Source: Caballeronia glathei
GTDB taxonomy: Bacteria > Pseudomonadota > Gammaproteobacteria > Burkholderiales > Burkholderiaceae
Assembly (NCBI RefSeq): GCF_000698595.1
Contig: NZ_JFHC01000027.1
Span: 1 to 64,000 of the forward strand
Length of the DNA stretch: 64,000 nucleotides
Direction of reading: 5' to 3'
Each line of letters starts with the position of its first letter. Position 1 is the stretch's first letter. The position numbers were made by a program, and so were the translations under genes. Under the pieces are notes generated by a model. It did no database searches, had not been told where the DNA came from, and was given only the letters and a program-made list of their open reading frames with translations. Positions 18,914-26,933 of this stretch are shown here, in pieces.

Positions 18914-19899
18914 CCATGTCGGTTGATCTTGTCAGACCCTGGCTACTCCTGATGCTCCCACTGGCGTTGCTGCCGCTGATACCTCGGCGGAGTGAGGCGC
19001 TCAGTTTTTCGTTTGTCGACTGGCTACCAATCGATTCTGTCGGCACAGGTGTCGAATACTTCGGGCGCGGCTGCGCAGTGCTGGCGATCTTAGCTATCGT
19101 CCTGGGCCTGGCTGGGCCTGGCCGCTCTCACCTACAGGCCATGCGTGCCAGCACCGGCGCCGAAATCGTGATTTTGATGGACCGCAGTTCCAGCATGGAT
19201 GACGTCATGGGAAAGTCGCCCGTTATCGAACCGGGAGGCATGTCCAAGAACGAGGTGGCCCGTCGCTCGCTTGGGCGTTTCATCAGCGCGCGCCCTGATG
19301 ACCGTCTAGCATTTTTAATGTTCGGCATCAGCCCCGTGCTCGTCGTGCCTTTCACCCGCAATCAACGGATTATTCAGGATGCTATCGAAGGCACGTCGGT
19401 CGGTCGCGGGATGCCGGATACGCGGCTTGACCGGGGGCTCCTCGCTGCAATCAGACAGTTCGACGGGCAGCCCTATGCGGGGCGGCGCGCCATTGTGCTG
19501 GTCTCCGATGGAGGCGCGAGACTTAACGCCAAGGCACGCGGGGACATCAGGGCAGGTCTTGCACGAAACGCGATTTCGCTTTACTTCATCTATCTACGAA
19601 CCAGCGACTACACCAGTCCCGACTTGACCGACATTGCGCCTTCTTACCAGTCCTCGGCCGAGGCTGAACTGCATCATTACTTCGAGACCCTGGAAACATC
19701 GTATCGACTGTATCAAGCAAACGACGCCACGGCGATGGCAGCTGCCATGGCCGAGATTGATAAACAGCAAAAGTCTTCCATCTCGTTCGTGGAACATCTG
19801 CCGCGACAAGATTGCAGCGTCCTTTGTTTCGCTGTGGCGTTGGCATGTTGCGCGTGCTTGCTGGGATTGCGCCTCATCCACGTGCGGAGCTGGTCATGA
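18910..19899 (+). CDS. mxaC: vWA-domain membrane protein (MxaC-like)
   Basis: 329 residues. Two membrane segments near the N-terminus (about 10-24 and 52-69), a vWA domain with MIDAS motif ILMDRSSSMDD (Asp near 91) and IVLVSDGG, then a C-terminal membrane helix rich in Cys (about 302-322). This BatA-like layout is that of MxaC. ATGA overlaps join it to the genes before and after. The predicted role is a membrane metal-handling partner of the MoxR ATPase. Confidence 0.8.
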   Translation: MTMSVDLVRPWLLLMLPLALLPLIPRRSEALSFSFVDWLPIDSVGTGVEYFGRGCAVLAILAIVLGLAGPGRSHLQAMRASTGAEIVILMDRSSSMDDVMGKSPVIEPGGMSKNEVARRSLGRFISARPDDRLAFLMFGISPVLVVPFTRNQRIIQDAIEGTSVGRGMPDTRLDRGLLAAIRQFDGQPYAGRRAIVLVSDGGARLNAKARGDIRAGLARNAISLYFIYLRTSDYTSPDLTDIAPSYQSSAEAELHHYFETLETSYRLYQANDATAMAAAMAEIDKQQKSSISFVEHLPRQDCSVLCFAVALACCACLLGLRLIHVRSWS

Positions 19900-20453
19900 G
19901 GCGAGCGTTTCTTCATCTGGCATTTGGAACCTTGGCTTTCAGCTTCGCCGGAATAGCGATGTATGACTGGTCAACGCTGAGATATGAACGCTCTGTGGCG
20001 CAGGCAGTCGCCGTCGCGGCAGTTGCGGGGGGAAACAAGCCAGAAATGAAGGGAAAAGTCGATGGTGCGGCCGAGGTGCGGCTTGCTCGCGCGGTGTCCA
20101 TGTCGAAGGCGGGCGACTATGTCGGGGCTCAGAGACTCTACGACGGGCTGGTAACGGACGATAACGACAAGACAATACAGACAGCGGCGCTGTTTGACCT
20201 TGGCAACATGCATCTCCGCGAGGCGACTCGCAGCGGCGCGCCAACATCAATTCAGTCCCTGCCGATGCTTGAGCAGGCCAAAGAACGTTATCGGTCGGTA
20301 TTGCGGATTGCACCCGAGGACTGGGACGCCCGATACAACCTCGAACGGGCGCTATGGCTAGCACCTGAGGCGGCGACGGACTCGAACGAGCCCGACATCA
20401 AGAAGCAGAGGAATGTTAAGGTGCGCGGAGCCCAGAGTGAGGACCTGCCATGA
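19896..20453 (+). CDS. mxaK: MxaK-like protein
   Basis: 185 residues. One N-terminal membrane helix (HLAFGTLAFSFAGIAMYDW), then a helical region resembling TPR repeats, ending with RIAPEDWDARYNLERALWLA, a segment typical of MxaK and of TPR-type partners of Bat proteins. Position between two vWA genes and four-base overlaps on both sides support the assignment. The frame is open upstream to 19812, inside mxaC; ATG 19896 is chosen because of the overlap pattern. Confidence 0.78.
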   Translation: MRRAFLHLAFGTLAFSFAGIAMYDWSTLRYERSVAQAVAVAAVAGGNKPEMKGKVDGAAEVRLARAVSMSKAGDYVGAQRLYDGLVTDDNDKTIQTAALFDLGNMHLREATRSGAPTSIQSLPMLEQAKERYRSVLRIAPEDWDARYNLERALWLAPEAATDSNEPDIKKQRNVKVRGAQSEDLP

Positions 20454-21394
20454 ATTTCGCGGCTCTGACGCTCGGTTTATTTGAGCGGCGCAATTGGGCG
20501 ACTGTTGCGGCAGTGCCGTTGCTGGCCGCTGCTGTTTGGATGCCGGGCTTGACGCTGCAACGGAGCGTGTTCAGTTACATCGTCACCTTCGATATCACGC
20601 AGAGTATGGACGTCGAGGACGTCAGCCTGGGCGCCGCACCGATAAGCCGACTAAACTTTGCGCGGGCGGTGATGCGCGACAGTCTGGAGCGATTACCCTG
20701 CGGCTCGAAAATCGGCTGGAGCGTTTTCACTGGGCAGAGCACGCTGCTCCTGCTGCCTCCCATTGAGGTTTGCAGCAACTATGACGCGCTACTCGCTTCT
20801 CTTGACAGCATTGATGGCCAGATGCGTTGGACCAACTGGAGCCGGATTGCCGAGGGCGGCGTCTATTCGGCTGTCCGCACAGCCCAGAGTGTGGGGCACG
20901 ACACTGCGGTCATTTTTTTCACGGATGGACAGGAAGCGCCACCTGTGTTGCCTTCCGACGAACGGGTGCATGACATTGCTCGCGGTCAGGTGAAGGGCTG
21001 GTTGATTGGCGTGGGCGGCGACCAACCCGCTGTCATCCCGCGAACCGATGAGAACGGCAATCGCATCGGCTATTGGCGCGCCGAAGACGTGTTACAGGTC
21101 CCGCCGCAACGAGGTGCGAGCGTCTCCGTCGAAAGCCACGAAGAACTTTCCGAACTGCGCGGTCAATATCTGGCATCAGTTGCGAAGCGAATTGGCTTTG
21201 AGTATCGACGCATTGGTGTTCCGGAAGACGCGGTCGGAGCAGTGCTTGACGTGCGCCTCGCGCATCGAGAGTTCGTGCTGACCGATTTAAACTGGCTACC
21301 TGCCGCCGTGGCGCTGCTCCTCTTGACATGGCGCTTCCTGCCGGAACGCTGGGCAGCCCGTCGGCGTGTCTCGCAATTGCGCTCGCGTGTCTGA
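20450..21394 (+). CDS. mxaL: vWA-domain membrane protein (MxaL-like)
   Basis: 314 residues. N-terminal hydrophobic segment (VAAVPLLAAAVWMPGL), a vWA domain with MIDAS motif FDITQSMDVED (Asp near 48) and VIFFTDGQEAP, and a C-terminal membrane helix (WLPAAVALLLLTWRFL). Last gene of the mxaRSACKL-like operon. In methylotrophs MxaL works with MxaA, C and K in metal insertion into the PQQ enzyme. No mxaD, mxaF, xoxF or PQQ gene follows. Confidence 0.8.
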   Translation: MNFAALTLGLFERRNWATVAAVPLLAAAVWMPGLTLQRSVFSYIVTFDITQSMDVEDVSLGAAPISRLNFARAVMRDSLERLPCGSKIGWSVFTGQSTLLLLPPIEVCSNYDALLASLDSIDGQMRWTNWSRIAEGGVYSAVRTAQSVGHDTAVIFFTDGQEAPPVLPSDERVHDIARGQVKGWLIGVGGDQPAVIPRTDENGNRIGYWRAEDVLQVPPQRGASVSVESHEELSELRGQYLASVAKRIGFEYRRIGVPEDAVGAVLDVRLAHREFVLTDLNWLPAAVALLLLTWRFLPERWAARRRVSQLRSRV

Positions 21395-21538
21395 TGCGGG
21401 CATCGGAATAGAAGGGATTCCTCGCCTCGATACTGTCGGCAATCGCCTTCTTTGTTGCTGTCCGGATAAGTCCCGCCGCATGGCTATTAGCGCGGCTTGA
21501 TACCGTCGTGCTCGTTGACCAACACAGACAAATTCACT

Positions 21539-21973
21539 ATGAAGATACGTGCAGCTCGAAGCGATGACCTGGATGTCATCAAGGCACTGCTCGCAGAGAA
21601 CGAACTGCCGGGCACTGACGTCCGTGCTGCGTTGCTCAGCGACTTTCTGGTGGCCGAGGATGCCAGCGGTGCCGTCGTAGGCAGCGTAGGACTTGAACGG
21701 TTCGGACAAAGTGCGCTGCTTCGTTCACTCTGCGTCGCACGACATGTTCGTAACGCCGGCCTGGGTACGACTCTGCTGTCCTGCGCGGAAGCGACCGCTC
21801 GCTCAGCAGGGGTGTTTGAGCTTTGGCTGCTGACAACATCGGCCGCCGGCTTCTTCCGGTCGATGGAGTACGTGGAGGTCGACCGATGCAGTGCACCGGC
21901 CGAAGTTCGGCAGACCCGTCAATTTGCGCAGTTGTGTCCAGCGAACGCGAGTTGTCTGAAGAAGCAGCTTTAG
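21539..21973 (+). CDS. GNAT-family N-acetyltransferase (ArsN2-like)
   Basis: 144 residues. GNAT fold: IRAARSDDLDVIKALL at the N-terminus, SLCVARHVRNAGLGTTLLS as the acetyl-CoA-binding motif A (R-x-x-G-x-G/A variant), then LWLLTTSAAGFFRSMEY, the motif seen in the ArsN2 group linked to arsenic resistance. No ars genes are nearby, so the link is only by similarity. The frame opens at 21497, but ATG 21539 starts at the conserved beginning of the domain. Confidence 0.75.
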   Translation: MKIRAARSDDLDVIKALLAENELPGTDVRAALLSDFLVAEDASGAVVGSVGLERFGQSALLRSLCVARHVRNAGLGTTLLSCAEATARSAGVFELWLLTTSAAGFFRSMEYVEVDRCSAPAEVRQTRQFAQLCPANASCLKKQL

Positions 21974-22266
21974 GTATCTGTTCGCCGGGTTATTGGCGGT
22001 GGCGAAATCCAGCTATTGCTGCACATCCACGAGTTCCGCACACGCTGCTTGCACATCACGTGCAAACAATGCCGATTCTCAGCGCGCAGCGTCTCGTAGC
22101 CGATTATCGTTTCTTGCTCACGTCTCCAACCGCGGTCCCAATCGGATTCGAAGTCGTGCGGTTGTCCAAGTTGAGCTTTCACCGTTGCCTTGTATTCAGA
22201 AACGTCGGCCGGAGTAAAGCCACAGAACCTGCTCCCGAATCGCTCACGAGACCCCGCAGGGGCGTG
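21970..22266 (-). CDS. Possible gene fragment, unrecognised
   Basis: Open for 98 codons without a clear ATG start; the first stop upstream is at 22267-22269. Segments such as GFTPADVSEYKATVKAQLGQ and DFESDWDRGWRREQE have protein-like composition, and the reading frame overlaps the GNAT stop by four bases on the other strand. It may be a degraded gene. No family recognised. Confidence 0.22.
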   Translation of the reverse strand, partial: HAPAGSRERFGSRFCGFTPADVSEYKATVKAQLGQPHDFESDWDRGWRREQETIIGYETLRAENRHCLHVMCKQRVRNSWMCSNSWISPPPITRRTDT

Positions 22267-22880
22267 TCAGCGTCCCTCGTCTGGGAATCGTGGGGCTCGT
22301 GCCGCCCGCCGGGAAGCCGATTACGGTGGTAGGCATGCTTAACGCGTCAAATAGCGCTCGGTACTTCATCATCCATCGCAACTCTAAGTGGTGCCACCCA
22401 AGGTCAGCCTTGGCACCGAATTAGAATCGACGGCACCTGATACAGAGCGCTCCGGCTACCGTGACGAGGCCTCAGATGCGCGAGACGACCGTTGCGGTAG
22501 GTTGCAGCGTTGATGAAGGCATGAGCCGCTGCCGCAATAGCACCGGACGCAGCAGCGATAGCGGGTGCCGGTCGAGCGTAAGGCCGGTCGACTTTTAGTC
22601 GCTCACGATGCTTTTCGGCTTCGGACGGTGCGGTCCAGACCCGTGTTGCTGTGGATTGTCGATTTCCACGGGGAATCAACAGACAGTTTTTGCGCAAGCA
22701 AGAGCTATGCACACCCAACGCCGCTTCATTTGCGGCTGCCTATCGAAGAAGGCGGGCGGCACCGAAATCTGTGGTCTTCCTCCACGCCTTGTGTTGGCGA
22801 TTTGCAGTCTGTGAAGCTCGGGCATCGACGACAAACCGCCTCATTCTCAAACCTGGTAGAGGCTGGCGCGAGGCCGGCAG
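22267..22880. other. Stretch without a supported gene
   Basis: 614 bases. Open frames here (for example on the minus strand around 22404-22718) have no recognisable domain or good start. Taken with the neighbouring fragments, this looks like degraded DNA at the right edge of the accessory block. Confidence 0.4.
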
Positions 22881-23156
22881 TTACGGAAGACTGTAACTGC
22901 CGGTCTTCGTGCCAACAAAATTGAATGAGCCCTTCTCTGCAGGGAGGGTAAGCACTTGCTGCCAGTCAACTTGCCCCTCTATGCCCTTGTATTTGCCGGT
23001 ACCCCAGCCTAGCGTCCCTTTTCCCGCTGACGCCCCCTTGGGGTGGCTAGTGGCTTCGACGAACCTGTCGCCATCTTTGTCGGTGAACACGCAGTACCCA
23101 TTTCCAGGACCTGCATTGAAGCCGGCTTCGACGCAGTGCGCCTCAAAGCCTTGGTT
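22881..23156 (-). pseudogene. 5'-truncated secreted hypothetical protein
   Basis: The frame is open for 91 codons after a TGA at 23157-23159 and encodes FEAHCVEAGFNAGPGNGYCV, then FTDKDGDRFVEATSHPKG, a Gly-rich middle and an end TKTGSYSLP. The content (paired Cys, Gly and aromatic residues, no start) suits the C-terminal part of a small exported protein whose signal peptide is gone. There is no ATG; GTG at 23090 would give only 69 residues. It marks the right boundary between accessory and host-like sequence. Confidence 0.55.
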
Positions 23157-23380
23157 TCAAAGCCCGAGCCTGCTGGTGATCATCGCGTCCCCGCGCTGCC
23201 GATCGAATGCGCACAGTTTGGGACGCACGCGAGGCGGAGTCGCTGCACGCTGCCGGCTCATCCCCGCGCCGCCGCGCTGAGACGGCATCAGCACACAAAC
23301 CCCACTTCAGTAGTCGCTGCTTAAAGAGTAGTCTCCGCACTTGCGTCGCATCAACCGATTGCAAACTGGAGGAGACACCG

Positions 23381-24733
23381 ATGGAGATCGAAACTCGTAC
23401 CATGACGCGCGTGATGGTCAGGCTCGTGCCGTTCCTGATCCTCTGCTATTTCGTTGCTTACCTCGACCGTGTCAACGTTGGCTTTGCTGCATTGCAAATG
23501 AATCAGGCGCTCGGCTTTTCCGCGAGCGCGTACGGCTTCGGCGCCGGCATTTTCTTCATCGCCTATTTCTTCTTCGAAGTCCCGTCCAATCTGCTGCTCG
23601 AACGCTTCGGCGCACGACGATGGATCGCTCGCATCATGTTCACGTGGGGCATCCTCGCTGGCGCGATGGCGTATATCCCGCACATTTCCCAATATACGGG
23701 CATGTCCGCCGCGCACGTCTTTTACGGCCTGCGGATACTGCTGGGCATTGCCGAGGCGGGCTTCTTTCCCGGCATCATCTTTCTGCTGACGCTGTGGTTT
23801 CCCGCCGCATATCGCGGGCGCGTCGTCGGCTATTTCATGGCGGCCATTCCGCTTTCCACGGTGATCGGCGGACCGATCTCCGGAGCGCTTCTCTCGATGG
23901 ACGGCATGGCCGGAATGGCCGGCTGGCAATGGCTGTACCTCATTGAAGCGCTGCCGGCGCTGCTGCTCGCGTTCGTGGTGTATTTCTACCTGACCGACAA
24001 ACCCGCCGATGCACACTGGCTCGCGCCCGAAGAGCGCAAATGGCTGGTCGCGCGCCAGGCGCACGAGCGCGAGCATCGCGAAGCGGTGCACACGTTCAGC
24101 GTGAAGGAAGCGCTGTTCAACCGTCGCGTGCTTGCGATCGCGCTGATCTATTTCGGCGCCAATGCTACGAACTACGGGCTGAGCTTCTTCCTGCCGCAGA
24201 TCGTGAAGGCATTCGGCCTGACCAACGTGCAGACGGGATTCGTGACGTCGTTGCCCTACATCGTCGGCGTGATCAGCATGGTGGTGTGGGGGCGTCATTC
24301 GGACCGCAAGCTCGAACGCAGATGGCATGTCGCGATCGCGCTGCTCGTCGCGGCCGGTGGCATCGCGGCGGCGGCCGCACTCGATCAGCCGGTGCTCAAG
24401 ATGATCGCGCTGTCGATTGCGGGCTTCGGCATCTTCGGCTGCCTCCCCGTGATCTGGACGCTTCCCGCGTCGTTCCTGTCCGGTGCGGCCGCAGCGGGCG
24501 GGATCGCCGCGATCAATTCGCTGGGCAACCTCGCCGGGTTCTTCGGACCGTACGCGATGGGCTGGATCAAGGACAGCACGGGCGGCTTCGGAGCCGGGTT
24601 GCTGTGCCTTGCGGGAGCCGGTCTGGTCGGCGTCGCGGCCGTGCTTCTGCTGCACCACGATCCGGCGCTGGAAGCTTCGTCGAGTCCACGCGATCTGGAT
24701 GTGGCCGATCACGGGAACGCCGTAAGCTCGTAG
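23381..24733 (+). CDS. MFS transporter, anion:cation symporter (ACS) type
   Basis: 450 residues, twelve helices. The first helix region LVPFLILCYFVAYLDRVNVG with the Asp-Arg pair is the hallmark of the ACS branch (phthalate, tartrate, glucarate, galactonate carriers). LLERFGARRWIARIM is motif A and GIAEAGFFPG the helix-4/5 signature. The start has a strong TGGAGGAGAC site seven bases upstream. Codon use is again GC-rich, unlike the block to its left. A monocarboxylate or sugar-acid anion is the probable cargo; no catabolic gene adjoins it. Confidence 0.87.
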   Translation: MEIETRTMTRVMVRLVPFLILCYFVAYLDRVNVGFAALQMNQALGFSASAYGFGAGIFFIAYFFFEVPSNLLLERFGARRWIARIMFTWGILAGAMAYIPHISQYTGMSAAHVFYGLRILLGIAEAGFFPGIIFLLTLWFPAAYRGRVVGYFMAAIPLSTVIGGPISGALLSMDGMAGMAGWQWLYLIEALPALLLAFVVYFYLTDKPADAHWLAPEERKWLVARQAHEREHREAVHTFSVKEALFNRRVLAIALIYFGANATNYGLSFFLPQIVKAFGLTNVQTGFVTSLPYIVGVISMVVWGRHSDRKLERRWHVAIALLVAAGGIAAAAALDQPVLKMIALSIAGFGIFGCLPVIWTLPASFLSGAAAAGGIAAINSLGNLAGFFGPYAMGWIKDSTGGFGAGLLCLAGAGLVGVAAVLLLHHDPALEASSSPRDLDVADHGNAVSS

Positions 24734-24764
24734 CGGATTTCGCGTCTGGCTCCTCTCCGGTCTG

Positions 24765-25577
24765 TCACGGCAGGCCGGAGACGGGCGCGCCAGTCGCTTC
24801 CTGCCCGATGTGCGCCGCGAAGCCGGACTGCTCCGGAGAAACGTCAGGCCGCAGCGTGAGCGCGGGAATCTCGTAGGCGCCGGCATTCTGCGGGCGAAAC
24901 GGTATCGGCGGCGTCTTCCACAGGTCATCGAGACGTCGTCCGAGCGCGTCGCAAATCCCCGAGAATCGGGCTTCGTCGATCCGGCTCGTCCGATAGATCA
25001 CGAAGGGTGGCAGGACGTCGAAGCCGGGGTAGTAAAGAATGCCGTGCTGGATCGGAAACAGCACGTCATCGATCGGCCCGTTGATGCCTCGCGGGCCGTA
25101 GTGGGACTCCCATCCGCCCGCGGTCACGACGAGCATCGCCCGCTTGCCTGCGAGCGTGCCTTCTCCGTAGCGGTCGCCCCAGCGTGCATCGGAATGTTCC
25201 CCGACGCCGTAGGCGAAGCCATACGCGTAGACGCGCTCCACCCAGCCTTTCAGGATCGCCGGCATGGAGAACCACCAGAGAGGAAACTGGAGGATGAGCG
25301 CATCGGCCCACAGCAGCTTGTCCTGTTCGAGTGCGATATCCCTGCTTTGCAGGCCGCTTTCGAACGCACGCCGGGAGTCGAGCGAAGGATCGAAGCGGGC
25401 ATCGGCTTGCCGGGCCGTGCTGTCGCCGGCATCGAGCGATGCCTTCCACTTCATCGCATACAGGTCCGATACGCGGACGACGTGTCCTGCACCTTCGAGG
25501 CGCCCGACCGAAAAATTCCTGAGCGAGCCATTCAGCGACCTGGGCTCGGGATGGGCATAGACGAGAAGAACATGCAT
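24765..25577 (-). CDS. NAD(P)H dehydrogenase (quinone), flavodoxin-like fold
   Basis: 270 residues. The start MHVLLVYAHPEPRSLNGSL is the FMN-binding beginning of the NQO1/KefF/MdaB family, and ILQFPLWWFSMPAILKGWVE is its conserved central block. It reduces quinones or similar electrophiles by two electrons. ATG 25577 has GGAGG nine bases upstream; a longer frame to 25958 overlaps the divergent LysR gene and is rejected. The gene is divergent from a LysR regulator across an 85-base gap with a LysR-type palindrome, so it is probably that regulator's target. Confidence 0.87.
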   Translation of the reverse strand: MHVLLVYAHPEPRSLNGSLRNFSVGRLEGAGHVVRVSDLYAMKWKASLDAGDSTARQADARFDPSLDSRRAFESGLQSRDIALEQDKLLWADALILQFPLWWFSMPAILKGWVERVYAYGFAYGVGEHSDARWGDRYGEGTLAGKRAMLVVTAGGWESHYGPRGINGPIDDVLFPIQHGILYYPGFDVLPPFVIYRTSRIDEARFSGICDALGRRLDDLWKTPPIPFRPQNAGAYEIPALTLRPDVSPEQSGFAAHIGQEATGAPVSGLP

Positions 25578-25625
25578 TGGCGGGCCTCCGTGACTGGAAG
25601 GGATCAGCGTAGGCCCCTGTGAGCT

Positions 25626-25649
25626 ATATTGAAAATGAATATCCAATAT
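25626..25649. promoter_or_regulatory. LysR-type inverted repeat
   Basis: ATATTG and CAATAT are separated by 12 bases (T-N11-A-like arrangement) in the 85-base spacer between the quinone reductase and its divergent LysR gene. Likely the regulator's binding site. Confidence 0.45.
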
Positions 25650-25662
25650 CACAGGTATACCG

Positions 25663-26556
25663 ATGAATAATCTCAGGCGGCTGGACCTCAACCTGCTCTT
25701 GACGCTCGATGTGCTTCTCTCGGAGCACAACGTGACCCGCGCAGCGGAGCGGCTGAACTTCTCGCAGCCATCGGTGAGCGTCCATCTTGCGAAGCTGAGG
25801 GATATTTTCGGAGACCCGCTGCTGTTGCCGGGGCCGCGCGGCATGCGGCCGACCGCGAGGGCCGAGGCGTTGCGCGAGCCCTTGCGGCAGGCGCTCGATG
25901 CGCTCGAACGGGCGGTGTCGCCGGCGAGTCCCTTCGATCCGTCGAAAGCGAGCCACACGTGGCGCGTTGCCGCTGCCGACTACGGCGAATCGACGGTCCT
26001 CTTGCCCGCTCTGGCCGGCTTGCGCTCGGCGGCGCCCGGCGCGCGGCTGGCGGTGCTGCAGCTCGCGCCGTCGCGCATCGTCAGGCAGGCGGAGCAGGGG
26101 GAGATCGATCTGGCGTTCCATACCAGCGAGGAGTCGCCTTCCGCGCTGCATCGGCGCACGCTCTTCACGGAGCGGTATGTCCTCGCGGGCCGTGCGGGTC
26201 ATCCGCGCCTGAAGCGGCGTCCGACACTTGCGCAATTCGCGGCGCTCGATCACGTGATCGTTTCCCCGGAGGGTGGCGGGTTTCGCGGCATCACGGATGA
26301 AGCGCTTGCCGGGGCCGGGCTGGCGCGCCGGGTGGTGCTATCCGTTCCGCACTTCCGGTTCGTGATGTCGGTCCTGGAGACCACCGACCTCGTGGCGATG
26401 CTGCCTTCTCGCCTGGTTCGCGACTGTGCTGCGCTGCGGGTTGTCGAGGCGCCCGTCGATGTTCCCGGGTTCGAGATGGCCATGCTCTGGCACGAGCGCT
26501 CGCATCGCGACCCCGCGCACCGATGGCTGCGCGAGCACATCGCCGCTTCGGTGTGA
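25663..26556 (+). CDS. LysR-type transcriptional regulator
   Basis: 297 residues. N-terminal winged helix: LRRLDLNLLLTLDVLL, then VTRAAERLNFSQPSVSVHLA (recognition helix), typical of the NodD/NahR-like branch. A periplasmic-binding-type sensor domain follows, ending with MLWHERSHRDPAHRWLREHI. It probably controls the divergent quinone reductase. The inducer is unknown. Confidence 0.88.
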   Translation: MNNLRRLDLNLLLTLDVLLSEHNVTRAAERLNFSQPSVSVHLAKLRDIFGDPLLLPGPRGMRPTARAEALREPLRQALDALERAVSPASPFDPSKASHTWRVAAADYGESTVLLPALAGLRSAAPGARLAVLQLAPSRIVRQAEQGEIDLAFHTSEESPSALHRRTLFTERYVLAGRAGHPRLKRRPTLAQFAALDHVIVSPEGGGFRGITDEALAGAGLARRVVLSVPHFRFVMSVLETTDLVAMLPSRLVRDCAALRVVEAPVDVPGFEMAMLWHERSHRDPAHRWLREHIAASV

Positions 26557-26681
26557 GCCGTCGAGCGCGTTCGGCCTCCCGGCTTGACGGCGCACTGACC
26601 GCGGGAGTAGCCGGATGATCCGGCACCGTTTACCTGCGCATTCCCTTCCTTCCTGAATCTCCTCGCAACCCGTCACGGCGC

Positions 26682-26698
26682 GTTAGAAAACGATTAAC
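26682..26698. promoter_or_regulatory. Possible LacI-type operator (distal)
   Basis: GTTAGAAAACGATTAAC: outer arms GTTA/TAAC around GAAAACG, which is one half of the stronger sites in this cluster. Lies 235 bases before the hexuronate MFS gene. Confidence 0.3.
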
Positions 26699-26793
26699 TC
26701 ATTTCGGCCGAAATCTCCCATGCCACACAGGGAAAATACGCATATGGTCCGTCCAATAACCACTAGCGAAGGCGGATAAAAATCTCTATCCTT

Positions 26794-26808
26794 GGAAAAA
26801 CGTTTTCC
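26794..26808. promoter_or_regulatory. LacI-type operator before the hexuronate MFS gene
   Basis: GGAAAAACGTTTTCC contains the palindrome AAAACGTTTT with a central CG, as LacI/GalR-family operators have. The same core occurs before uronate dehydrogenase. The rest of the 377-base spacer (26557-26933) holds no gene. Confidence 0.6.
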
Positions 26809-26933
26809 TAAACCGGCTGGTTTCTCGCGTTGCGCGCCATTGCGGCTGCGCAGAAAGTCAGGCCACGGCGCTCGTCGCCATCAGTGAACAGAATGCGCGG
26901 CGCGACGAGCGACGCCGCGCAACGGAGACATTC

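Noticed and set aside
22404..22718. Minus-strand open frame with an Ala-rich segment
   Set aside because: No start signal and no recognisable domain; left as unsupported sequence at the island edge.
9960..23160. Search for an integrase, transposase or terminal repeats that would explain the accessory block
   Set aside because: None recognised in the window, so the block is reported as a probable island without a mechanism.
23351..24928. 525-codon minus-strand open frame over the ACS-type MFS gene
   Set aside because: Antisense shadow of the transporter gene.
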